Below are positions 13,401-25,400 of a stretch of 64,000 bases of DNA, piece after piece; the first letter of the stretch is position 1, and every line of letters starts with the position of its first letter. Source of the DNA: Hexactinellida sp. DTS-2022 (lineage: Eukaryota; Porifera; Hexactinellida); assembly GCA_028753945.1 (NCBI GenBank), contig JAPNXP010000001.1:1850501-1914500 (forward strand), written 5' to 3'. The notes under the pieces were generated by a model. It was given only the letters and a program-made list of their open reading frames with translations, did not search any database and had not been told where the DNA came from. The translations under genes were made by a program, and so were the position numbers.

Positions 13401-16400
13401 AATTTAAACATTTGAAGTCTTCACAATTCAAACATTAATTTAATTAAATTACACTAAAATGAAATGTAATTTGAATATTGAAATTCTAGTTAAATCGGGA
13501 AGTGCAATCAGAAGGAGCACACTCCCATCCCGTCTGTGAGGGTTTTTTTTAATACCAAATTTGTAACTACATATACATGTATGTATTTCGATTTAAGGTT
13601 AATTCGCTTAGTATGTATCATTGTAGAATCGGATAATACATATTTGTTTTTGTTTCTCGGAAAAGTACATATATCCAAGTTATACTGTATGTATCACGGG
13701 GCCTTGTTCATATTTTACTTGTTCATTTCATTTCCAACCAGACAAGACAAAGTAGTTAAATTGAGTTCAACTATAGTTATACGGGTAGGATAGCATCACG
13801 TAAATAAGTTTACCCCAGCTTACTAGTATGTAGCATAAAAGCGCACTTTGTACTCGCAATTAAATATTAATTAGACATTTAAAATAAATATCTATTAATC
13901 TATAATTATAACAAAAACAATAAAAACCAATCTAACTAAATCGTTTGAAATTATACATATCTTTCCAGGACACAAATAGACTAATGCTTAGTGTCTCTAT
14001 CTAACCTATTAAACTTAATTGGTGTGAGGAATACCAGAATTGCCGAGGAGATATACACAGCAACTTGAAACCAATTTATCCAGGTTGTACCCAAAAAAGA
14101 GAGGCTGGCAATCCCAAAGAATAAGATCATGATAACATCAAATATTAATGAAGCCATGAGAGTACTATTAAACTCTGCTATAGGAAAACCAACTTCCACG
14201 ATAAGTTCTTTCAAGATAGGATCAACAGCTGATAAGAAAACACCACAAATAACGCCTGTTGTAGTGAGGAGAATGTATATATTATCTCCAATATGAATGA
14301 TATCTAGGCAGATGAGCGAGAATAACACAAGCAAAATGGCAGCAATTGAAAATAGCGAGACTACTAGTAGCTTCTTTCTACGAGGGAAGTGATCAGCTAT
14401 TTTAGAGAAAAACACTGCAGAGATGGCTCCAGCAATCGACATATAGAATCCCAGCCATCCGACATACTTCTGTGTGACGTGAACAGATAATCTCCTAAGA
14501 TTTGGATAGAGAAACCCATACCAACCAGTGTTAACCCCTACAGGAATAGCGTAACAAAGAGAGAGGAGAATTAAAGGATAATTTCTGGTATAAGATTTGG
14601 CTGTTGCAACGAAATTAAATCTCTCAACAGTAGCGGTGATACTGGGAGCTAACTTGGGTCTGCTTGGAAAGTAAAGAACAATGAGAGCGAATAAAGCAAC
14701 AGGTGCTACAGCTTCTATGTACAACAGCCGTATAATTGAGTCAGTCAGGTCTGATCTACAGTCACTTGAGATACATGAGGTGTTCACGTCTGGCACCAAG
14801 AGAGGTCCTAGAATGAAGGATATAGAAATTCCAATATTGCTGGACTGACCACTGAGAGCTGTTGCTATGTTACGTTCGTTAGAAGGAAACCAGTTAGCAG
14901 ATAACTGCGTGGTTGCGCTGACAACAACAGGACCAGCGAGTCCATTGATAAACTGAGCAGAAAAGAGCAGAATGGTCCCCAAAGTATTAGAAACAGAAAA
15001 GACGAAGCATCGCATAACCCCAGACAGGGAAATTAAAAACATAGCCACGACAACTCCAAACCTCAGTCCTAAGTAATTTATGATAAGATAGAATAATATA
15101 GTACCAGGGATGTATGCAATAGCAGCGGAGTTGGACAACCAAGCAACCGTTGTGCCCTGATCACTTCGATTTAAGGCTACCTCAGTGGAATCGGCAATTG
15201 GTCCCCAGGTGTTAACAAATAGATTCTGTAAGAAGCAGAATAGACTGAACAGGAGCAATACATAAAATCTAGACCATGTCGACTTGATCTTTAAATCGTT
15301 GGGAATTAAAATATGTGTATCCATCTGCATAAGATTTAACTCATTTTGTAAAACATCCAAATCTTCAGAACTCTCACTCTCAACAGCATCTTTGTTAAAT
15401 TCAAGTGTATTGATATTATGAGTCATCTCTTCACACTCTCGTATTTTGTATAATATACTATACTAACATACAATTATTAACAAATTAATTTGTAATCGAA
15501 ACAAGTACATGGTAGTTGCTTTATTAGAAACTCCCCTATTAGCAACATTACTATATTAGCAACCATTTACAGGTCCCGATCAAAAGCATGGGGAGTTCCC
15601 CTATTAGCAATTCGCTTAAATAGCAATTTTATATTATATTAATTTATTAGCAACCTATTTTCTGGTGCCAAGTGTACATATGTTCCCTTATAAGCAGCTC
15701 AAAGTTGCAAATAAACAAACACAAAAAAGTTCACTTTTAAGCAAAAAAAAAAACCAATAGACGAACAACAATTACAATACTCGCACAAATAATAATCATG
15801 ATTTACTATAAAAATTAGCACTTACACATACGTATTGTGTCGACATATTTAGGTTGGTCATGTGACTAGATAATTTTCCAATTAGGGATTCCTCGATAAA
15901 TGTATGGTCTCATGGTTTCAATACTTTAAAGTACTTTATATTATTTATTTTTCATTTTCAAACTGTTTACTATCCAAAGTGGGGTCTCTGTTATATACTA
16001 ACTACCTTTCCCGGTCCATTGCCCCCTATCACCATTTTCCAGGAAAACTGTATGCTCTTATGAAACAAGTAGCTGATCAATAAATACCGTAAGGAGATGA
16101 TAATGTGTATTTTCCAAGGTTGAAACCGAATACTGATATATTTGGTTGAACCGAATATTATTTGCCGAATAGTTGATATTTGGTTGCCAACCTGATATCA
16201 GTATTCGGTATTCGGTTGCCAACCTGATATCACTATATTCGGTATACGAATATTATCAGTATTCGTATTCGGTTGACGTCACCGAATATTATCAGTATTC
16301 GTATTCGGTAGGGCAACTATTCATGAATACTGATATTCGGTTCGAGCGGTTTCAACCTTGGTATTTTCATTATCATTTCTAGTACTTACTATATTAATTA

Positions 16401-19400
16401 AGAGAATGAGAATGACGAATAACTACGTAAAATCATGTTTACTCTTTTTAAAGAAAATTCCCTTATTAAGTTATTAACAACTATTTTGCAAAATTTTGTT
16501 GATAATAAAGCAACTCCACTGTATACGTAAATTGACTACAGTATCCATCATGGGAGAATTCTACAGCAGAGCTGCAACTGACTCATTGACCTAATTGTAG
16601 CTCTAGATTACACTATTGTGTTCTTCGTAGTAATAATTTACATTTATATGTTTAATTAAATATAAAAATATGAGATTATGACATTAAAATATATTTTAAT
16701 AAAATTTTAACCAGACAGAAAGCTATTACTAAATTAGTCAACTATTAAAAAGAATATTCTTGCTTGATCAAGGACAGTTCATAGCGGTTATTTAGAAATA
16801 CTGTGTAGTTCAATTTGTAAGATATTTTCTGTTCTGGCAGGACACCGCTCTAAGTGTTTTTCAAGTATTTTCTTTCTCAATTGAACTCTGCACTTAGAAC
16901 AAGTAGTCATCCTCTCCGGACAGACAATCTTCGCATGATTTCCAATTTCACTTTTATTTACAAGTTGGTGGCAGTAAATGCAGGTTACCATGAGGACTTT
17001 CGTTTCTTCGGCTAGTTTTTCTTTTTCTTGTTTTTGTTCATCTAATATAGAGCATTCTCCCTCTTTGTGACGATTGAAGTGCTTTCTCATTATATCTTTA
17101 TTGCATGAACTGCACCACTTAAAGGCATCTGGGCACTGTCTCGCTACATGGTAGCCTATAGTTTCGAGCTTAACCCAGGACGTGCATAGCCGACATTTCA
17201 CATTGATAGAAGTAGCCATATATATTAGTTACAAATTCCTTCTCTCTTATATACTCAAGGAATCGATGCGCAGAACAATGACATTTTCAGGCTCTGTTTC
17301 AGTTAAAATTTGCAAGTCCTACTCAAAAATACATTGCATACCTTTTTAAATTGTTCGTTTATTTTGGACTTTTATTTACGTAAGTACATGTAAGTAGTAT
17401 TTATTATAATTAAAAGTACCCGTAATTGTTATTGCACACATAGTCAGACTAATTCGTATTACAATCATAGCAATGTCGAAGTCTTATTAATCAAATTTAT
17501 AACCAGGACAGTGCTCCAACGCAGGTTAATTCATAAAATATTTCTTTACTTAGAGAGGATGTAAGAACGCTGCAATATGCTATGCCAATTTCTTATGCCA
17601 TATTTATAATTCACTCTAACGTTGCCAAGGTGGCTCAAATACCCTCTTTTTGCGTCAATGATGAACTAGTATACTATACTGTAAAATAACAAAGAGTAAT
17701 AAAACAAGTAAGTAATATTATATATGAGATCTAACTGGAATGGTAACTAATGATACTAATTATATTAGCTTGCTAATATATTAAATCGACTATTGAGATA
17801 TTGTCCTGCAAGATATCCACAGTAGATGTCCACCTGATTCAAACATTTATTAATTAAATTATATAATTGTTTAATTGTAAAGTATTATCCAGAATTGTAT
17901 GCGCTTGAGCGCTTGAATCCTGTCGTTAGTTTTAAATAGATACACTCAAACACTATTAAAGAGCAACGATAACAACATTAGCATATTTTGTTCTATTCTT
18001 TATCTACTATAACTTTGGAAGCTTGTTTTCAGAACTTTTCACGAGTCACTTGATTGACTCGATGACTCGCGAGTCACCCGAGTTATCGAGTCAGACTCGG
18101 TGACTCAAGTCATCGAATCTTATCACGAATCAATTGACTCGGTGATTCGAGTCACTGAAATATGTCACGAGTCAAATGACTCGGTGACTCATGAAAAGCC
18201 CTGCTTGTTTTGAGGAATTTCAATAATTCCAAAAAAAATTACTTTTGGTCAACAACAAACAATAAATGGAAATATTATAAAATAGAAACCAGAAATTCGT
18301 AATCAGTACTATAGAACTAGAAACAAAATTTCCTTTCTTAAATCCAATTCATGCAAAACGCAAATTTAAATAAATAATAAAATAAAATAAAACAAAATAC
18401 ACTAGAATTGCTTTATTAGCAACTCGCATTTTGCATGAAATTTGGTTGCTAATAGGCGAAGTTGCTATTAGAGAAACAGAAATAACATTAAAAGTTCGCT
18501 TGGAAACTAAGTTGCTAATAGAGCAATGTTGCTAATAGGGGAGAGAACTTTGCTAATAAAGCAATTCCACTGTAAAATAAATAAAATAAAATAAAAAATC
18601 TAAAATTACAGCTGTGGCGACAGCTTTCCTTGAAGGCACTATCTTTTGGTGGTTGGTCGTTTGATAGTACCTCCAAAAGAACATGCTATCGGCAAAGCTT
18701 TAATTTTAGATTTTATTGTAAGGTCATCGTCACTATAAAGGTGATAAATAATTTCAGAATGTGTTTCGGACGGAACGACCCTTAGTGTGCTGGAAGTTTC
18801 CTTTCAGAAATATTCAAGTTTCAGCATAATATAATAGGCAATGTAGTCAGCATTTTTTATGTGCGTGTTGGGTGATCAGTGATCACCCAATTCCAACCAA
18901 CCCATTCGAATTTTTTAATTCACAAAATTGTGAAAACACATTTTTTTGACGATGTCATCATCACCTCAAGGTGTCAACCCACTTGTATATGTGGTACGTG
19001 GCATAAGGACCAAATGATAAATTGAAGTTTGTTTCCATCTTGTATCATCTCTGAGATTAATGAAATTTAGCTAATTAGTAAAAATATTTAATAATTTATT
19101 AATTATTTAACACTATTATTATGTACAGCAGAATAAATTAAGTTCAATTATTTGCAATAATTATTAATCTAAATTGAATTTCACTATCATATTTGAATTC
19201 AGCGCACTCGATAACCCCAATAATCTAATTGGAACCATCTCGAAAAGTTAAACACAGAGCGAATTAATTAGATTAAATATGTCAGTGTATCCATTGTGCA
19301 AGAATATTCTCGCAGAAGTAAATATGATCACATAATCTGTCGTTGTTATGAAATGTAAATTCTTAATTTTCGATTAGAAAATAGAAGCCTACTCGATCTC

Positions 19401-22400
19401 ACAAGTGGAATCAATATAATAATTAGTTGAAACTACCGCACTATTTATTGTTCCTTTTCTAACATTGAATAGGTGCAAAAATGTGTCCAAAAAATTGTAA
19501 TCAAAAATCGTGACTCCAGGTGCACATCTGTAACCCATCAGACACCTATCGTGAAAATTTGGGCTCTTAGTTAAGAAAACTCTGTCTGTGGAGAGGATAC
19601 GGACCATTAATAAAATCTGAAATTACACCTGAGCCGAAAACTTAGTTGTTTAATACGTCTTTTATTGGATACTTATTACGCATAATACGTATAATGTAAT
19701 ACGTATTATAGGGCCGGGAAATAATTATACTATAACCGTGACCTTCGATATATAGGCCATACCACTGAGTATATTTTTCTGGACCATGGATTACTTAAAG
19801 TCCATTGATAAATAGGTTATTTATATTTATTTCCATAACTAGTAGTTTTAATAACCTGCTTTTACTATAGTTAAACGCGTTATAAATGTTCAAGATTGGA
19901 ACATGATATTGCCCAGGACTTGTTAAAGAAATATATTTAAATTTGAATGGAATATTGACACATTCCTCGGTTTCCAGGAAAATGTATATTTCCTAAATGA
20001 ACCATAACTCAAAGACTATCAATTTTATATAAACTGGGCTAGTTCTGATCTATCCGGAATAGGTAACTCTTATTCATTGATAATACATCATTTATGCTTG
20101 ACTTCATTAACTTTTGAGATAATTAGCAAATAATTTTCTAAGCTAATAATCTCTTTATCACAAAAGTAGAACAATTTCTGAAGGATGCTATGAATGCTAT
20201 GTATACCTTGATACCAAGTTCATATCTACTAGTTATAGTACATTTATGACGTCTATCATTACTAGTTATGGAGATAAATATAAATAACCTATTTATCAAT
20301 GGACTTTAAGTAATCCATGGTATAATCAGTGGTATGGCCTTATATATCGAAGGTCACGGTATACCTTACTAATAAAATCGCGCTCATGGAATTTGCTTTG
20401 AAAAACTTTCGGTTTTATCGTTCTTTTATTGTTAATCGACTCATAGTATAACTGCTAGCATCTTGTACAGTGTTTTTTTTTAGGATTTGCTTAGAGGGCC
20501 CTGTTGTATCGTATTTTGAGGCGCTGTATGATACACTATTATAAACCATGGATATGCTATTACAAATTCCACTGTGGTATTTTGAGGCGCTCTGATCGAT
20601 TGAAACGCTACTATAAATGTGATTTCCTAACATTTTGCATTATATTAAGAACTCTAGACTCTGTATAAGTGAACCATGGATGCGCTATTAAAATTATATT
20701 GTGGTATTTTGAGGCGCGTAGTAAACAATTTTCCATTTCGAGAATTCACTTAATTTAATGTAAAATTGATTAGTTATCTTAAATTTGCGAGTAACTACGA
20801 TAAATTATCTCGTAAATGATAGGAAATCACATTTCTAGTAGCGTCTCAATCTATCAGAGCGCCTCAAAATACCACTGTATAATTTGTAATAGCATATCCA
20901 TGGTTTATATTGGTGTATCATACAGCGCCTCAAAATACGATACAACAGCCCTACCAACAATTAGAGGCCCTCACCCTACATTTCATGATATTGAGTACTT
21001 AGCACGTTCAAAATTAGAGGCCCATTGAGAAAAATTAGAAGCCCATTTTGGGCCTCTAATTTGCCTTAAAAAAACACTGATCTTGTATTTATAATCAGAT
21101 TTAAAATTTTACTGTATTTACTTCGAAAACATCCCTGGTTGATCATAGATTTAGCGCATAATACGTACTGATGTATAACGTATCATACGTATTATACGCA
21201 ATATACGCAATAAGCGTATTAATCAACTTAGGCCGACAGTATGTTCCTTGGAGGCACTATCTTTTGGTGGTTGGTGGATTGATGGTGCCTCCAAAAGAAC
21301 ATGCTGTCGGCACAGGTGTATTTCAGATTTTTGTCACGTGATCATCACTGTGGAGGTGTAAAACCATTTCAGAAAGGTGTTTCGGGAGGCAACGACCGTT
21401 AGAGTGGTTGAAGTTTCCTTTTATCACACTTCATTTCGGCACATGGAAATAGGAAAAATATATTGCGTTGGTTGTATTGAAGTAATGCCAGATACATGCA
21501 TACAAACAAGTTCATAGATAAGATAGGGACTAACTGTGATTTATGTATGTACCTATCTGAGCACTAACTAACTTCATTACGTGTAAACTAGATTTTACTA
21601 ATAAAGAATTATGTTAAAATACACTGAGCTACTCTCATTAGTTATTAGATACTACACAAGTTCCTGTTAAGAGAATAGAGCTCTTCACTTGCTACATGCA
21701 TCCATAAGATCAGGAGGGAGAGCGAACTAGAATAAGATTATGGTAATGTATTTGTTCTCACTATTGCCTATCATTTCCTAGGTCTCTTGTTCCCGCGGTT
21801 ACCGCCACTCTGTCTGCGGTCGTAGTAACCCCCTCGGTAGCTGTTATAGCCGCCCCCCTGTCCATACCCGTAGCCCCCTTGGCCATAGCTACCTGGGTAC
21901 ACGGGGTAGGGCGCGTACCCACCCCTGTTGTAACCATGTCCTCCTGAGTACCCGCCATATCCGCCCTGTCGATACCCACTGGATTGCTGTGGGCTGGAAC
22001 GGTAGTCCCGGTGGTCGCGATAATCTCTCCTTCCCCCGCGCCCCATCCGGGGGTACCTGTCTCTCCGACGGACATCTTTCCGCGGGGCCCATTGCGGCTC
22101 TCCTTGCAGCGACTTGATCACCTTGTCCTTTACCAGTTCTGGAAAACGAATCTCTGCAAACAGCTCTCCCTCCTCAGGAATGTGGAACACGAGCTTCATC
22201 TGAGACATCAGCGAAGCCCTGGGGATGAAGTCTGCCACTTGTCTTTGTCTGAAAGAGAGAAAGTTGTCAAAAGGGTGTACAATTACTGCTATTCGTTTGA
22301 ACTGATCGAAAGGTTTCAAGCGACGAGTTTGTGTGGCTTTAAAGATTGATCGAGTATCAATTATCAAGTGGCGATCCTTGGTCGCGGCCAGTCGACAGAA

Positions 22401-25400
22401 CCCATCGAGGAGCTGGGCTTTGAAAGGTAGCGGCTTTGTGGTCGTGACTGGGTCTCCCTCGTAGGTTCGCTTTCTAACGATATCAGGGTAGAACAGGGGC
22501 TGTATCGACTCGTCGCACACGTGGAGGTACCGCTTCCCCTCATTATTCATCATATACTTCTCTACCCATCTGGTCTTGCCGCAGCCCGGCAGTCCGATGA
22601 TGAAGAGTAGTTCCTTCTCCTCGCCCGATCGAGTGCCCGGTTTTATGAGCTTCTCCTCTGCTCCACTGCTCAGGGGGAGAAATCCCTCTGGCAGCTCGTG
22701 CTGGAAAGGAGTAGCACCGAAGTTAACTTCGATTTGGAACTGTCGCGCAGCAACATGAGGGAAGAATGCATCCCTGGTTGCTTTGGGTATCTGGTGAGCT
22801 GATCCCAGATCTACTCCATTCAGTGCAAACGAAGTCTCAGGCGGGTCGGTCTCGAAATTAATCATAACACTGACCACATCTCCATCAGAAAATATTTTCC
22901 CGTAGGAAGTGTGGTTTCTGTCTCGGACGATAGAGCCAGAACTGTCGTAGGCGTACGAGTTAGGAGACGAGCCGAGTAGGAAGGGACATCTGTCTGTCGA
23001 CCATCCTACCCGGACGCCAGGCGCTGGGGCTTCCTCGCATTCAACGCTGGTCGGTAAAAACTTCAAGACTCTACACTCGAACCCAAACTTACCTTCTCTC
23101 ACTCCAAAATTCGCTCTTCCGCCTGCCCACAATAGCTGTAGTGGTCCGTCTTGTCTGTTCTGAGCAGTCAGGCCCTGCCCCGCTATCTGGAAGTTCAGCT
23201 CGCAGTTGACACAGTCAAGTACAATCGATTTATCATCCTCAGGAGGCGTGTACGTGTCCGATTCTATATCCAGGACCTGATCCGCGTCGTCTTCATCCAC
23301 CGTGTCTGCATCCATGGGGGGCAGCTCCTCGACTGACTCTGACTCTGGCTCTGGCTCAAGCTTAGGCTTAGGCTCGCTAGAGTCCATGTCCTCCATCTTC
23401 TCGGTGGAGTCGGGTGGCGCCTCTGAGTTCTCTAAGTTGTCAGCCTCCTTAGACATGTCCATCTCGAAGATGGGAGGCGCTGTCTCTGAGTATTCGAGGA
23501 TAGTCGCTTCTGAGAAACTCTCCGGTTTGGCAACCTCGACAAGAACATCCGGCCCTTCTTTTTCCTCTGTGGTGCATTCCTTCTGCTCCGTCATGTTGTG
23601 CACGGAGTACTCGGGCAAGTCCCCCTCTGGGTCCTCTGGGGTCCCGTTCTCCGGTTCTAAGGGGACATCCATTCCTTGCAACCGCTCATCCACCATTAGG
23701 TCCTGTAGCCGCTTCACCAAGTCTGCTTTCTTGCCCGTAGTGTCCACACCTCTGCGTTTTAGTTCTGCCTTGAGCTTGTCCACTTTGAGCGGACTTACAA
23801 ACTCAGAAACTTGGGACTCAACTTCTTCTTTAGATGACATATCTCATGTGTGAAAGTACTAGGTAGATAACTTGCTGGAAAAGTAAAGAAACCAGAAAAG
23901 ATTGAGCTAATTGAAAATAACAAATAATCCAATAAATGATGCCATATCGATAGTATTTAATGGAAAAGAACAATGTATTGGTTTCATAATAAAGATATGA
24001 TTAAAATTTATGAGATAAACAATCAATAAGTAAGCAGATCTATTAAAAAAATTCAAGCTCATAAAAGATATAAATTAAAGCTCGCTTCAATGTACATTTG
24101 AACAACTGGGAATTATTGGAATTTCCAATTGTGTATTATGTGGGTGGAGATTATAGGGACATATCTAGGACTAATTAGCTAATTACTAGTTGAGGGGGTG
24201 TTCAGACTTCAGGCCTAGGGTGGAGCCCACCCCCTCAGAATTTCAATATTGGGGCCCACTGAAGTCCTGCCACGCCGGATCCACCAAGGATGGAGTGCAT
24301 TGTGCAAACATATTTTGCTACCAAAATGCCTATTTCCACTAAAATGTCATTTAAAGCCACTGTGTTGAATAAATCAAAAAGGTTTGGACATTCGAAACTC
24401 GCTATAGAACTGGGACCAGTGGGCATGTTCGGATAATTAAGTACATTGTGTAATATATTTATTTATTACGAGTGATATTTTGAGGAGGGTAAGGCCACGA
24501 AGCGACGGTAATTGTGTCACGTAGTGTCTAACACGGACGAAGGTTGCTTCGCGACCCTTGTGAGAGAGTGATCCTTCGCGAAGCGACCGAGACCGCAGGG
24601 CTCGTAGTTTATAAATAGCTTTAATTATACGTATAATATAGCTAGAATTACTTAGTATACTATAGGGCAGCGTTTCTCAAACATATTTAACCTCCGCCCC
24701 CCTCCATCGAATTTAGAAATTTCACGTCCCCCTTCCAAAAAATTCCCATTTCAACTATGTGATATAGCAAAATTCTACACTTATACTATCACAACACAAA
24801 GATTTATGTGTGTATATAAATGTTATGTCGATTTTGTCAAATGTTGATTTTCAATCAACATACAAATTGAACTTTAATTGTAGTTTATTTTGTAAAATCG
24901 AGAATATTGATTTTATAAAATCAGCATTTAACAAAATCGATTTTACAAAACCAACTAATAGAATAAGTTGATTTTGTAAAATCGACATTCAGAATGTCGA
25001 TTTTACAAAATCAACTGATAAAATATGTTGATTTTATAAAATCGACATATTTTATTTGTTGAATTTCTAAACCCACACTTAAAATGGCCCGAGCGTTTCA
25101 AATAACCATACAAGACACTTTGTTTAAAGCCTGGTTCTTTTATCTTGTTATGTACTACGTGCTTACTCAGTTAAGCATGGCTTTTACTCTCATTCCACAC
25201 CTTGGTAGAGAATGTTGATTCATGTAGATTTTGTAAAATCAACATTTGACAAAATCGACATACACGTAATTATATATGGTATATAAGTAAGTGATTAACA
25301 ACTATTAACAGGGCTTATGAATCTACTATATAAATTACCCCATTGAATCTAGCAAGAACAATAATACCGGTGGATGAGTGCCCCATGTTGCCCAGGTTGA

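Noticed and set aside
20415-21028. Two ~70-codon frames, one per strand, with similar proteins
   Set aside because: The same palindromic MITE arm read in both directions.
21984-23853. Several plus- and minus-strand frames of 60-183 codons
   Set aside because: Alternate frames of the GC-rich hnRNP U-type gene; Ser/Gly-rich low-complexity translations.
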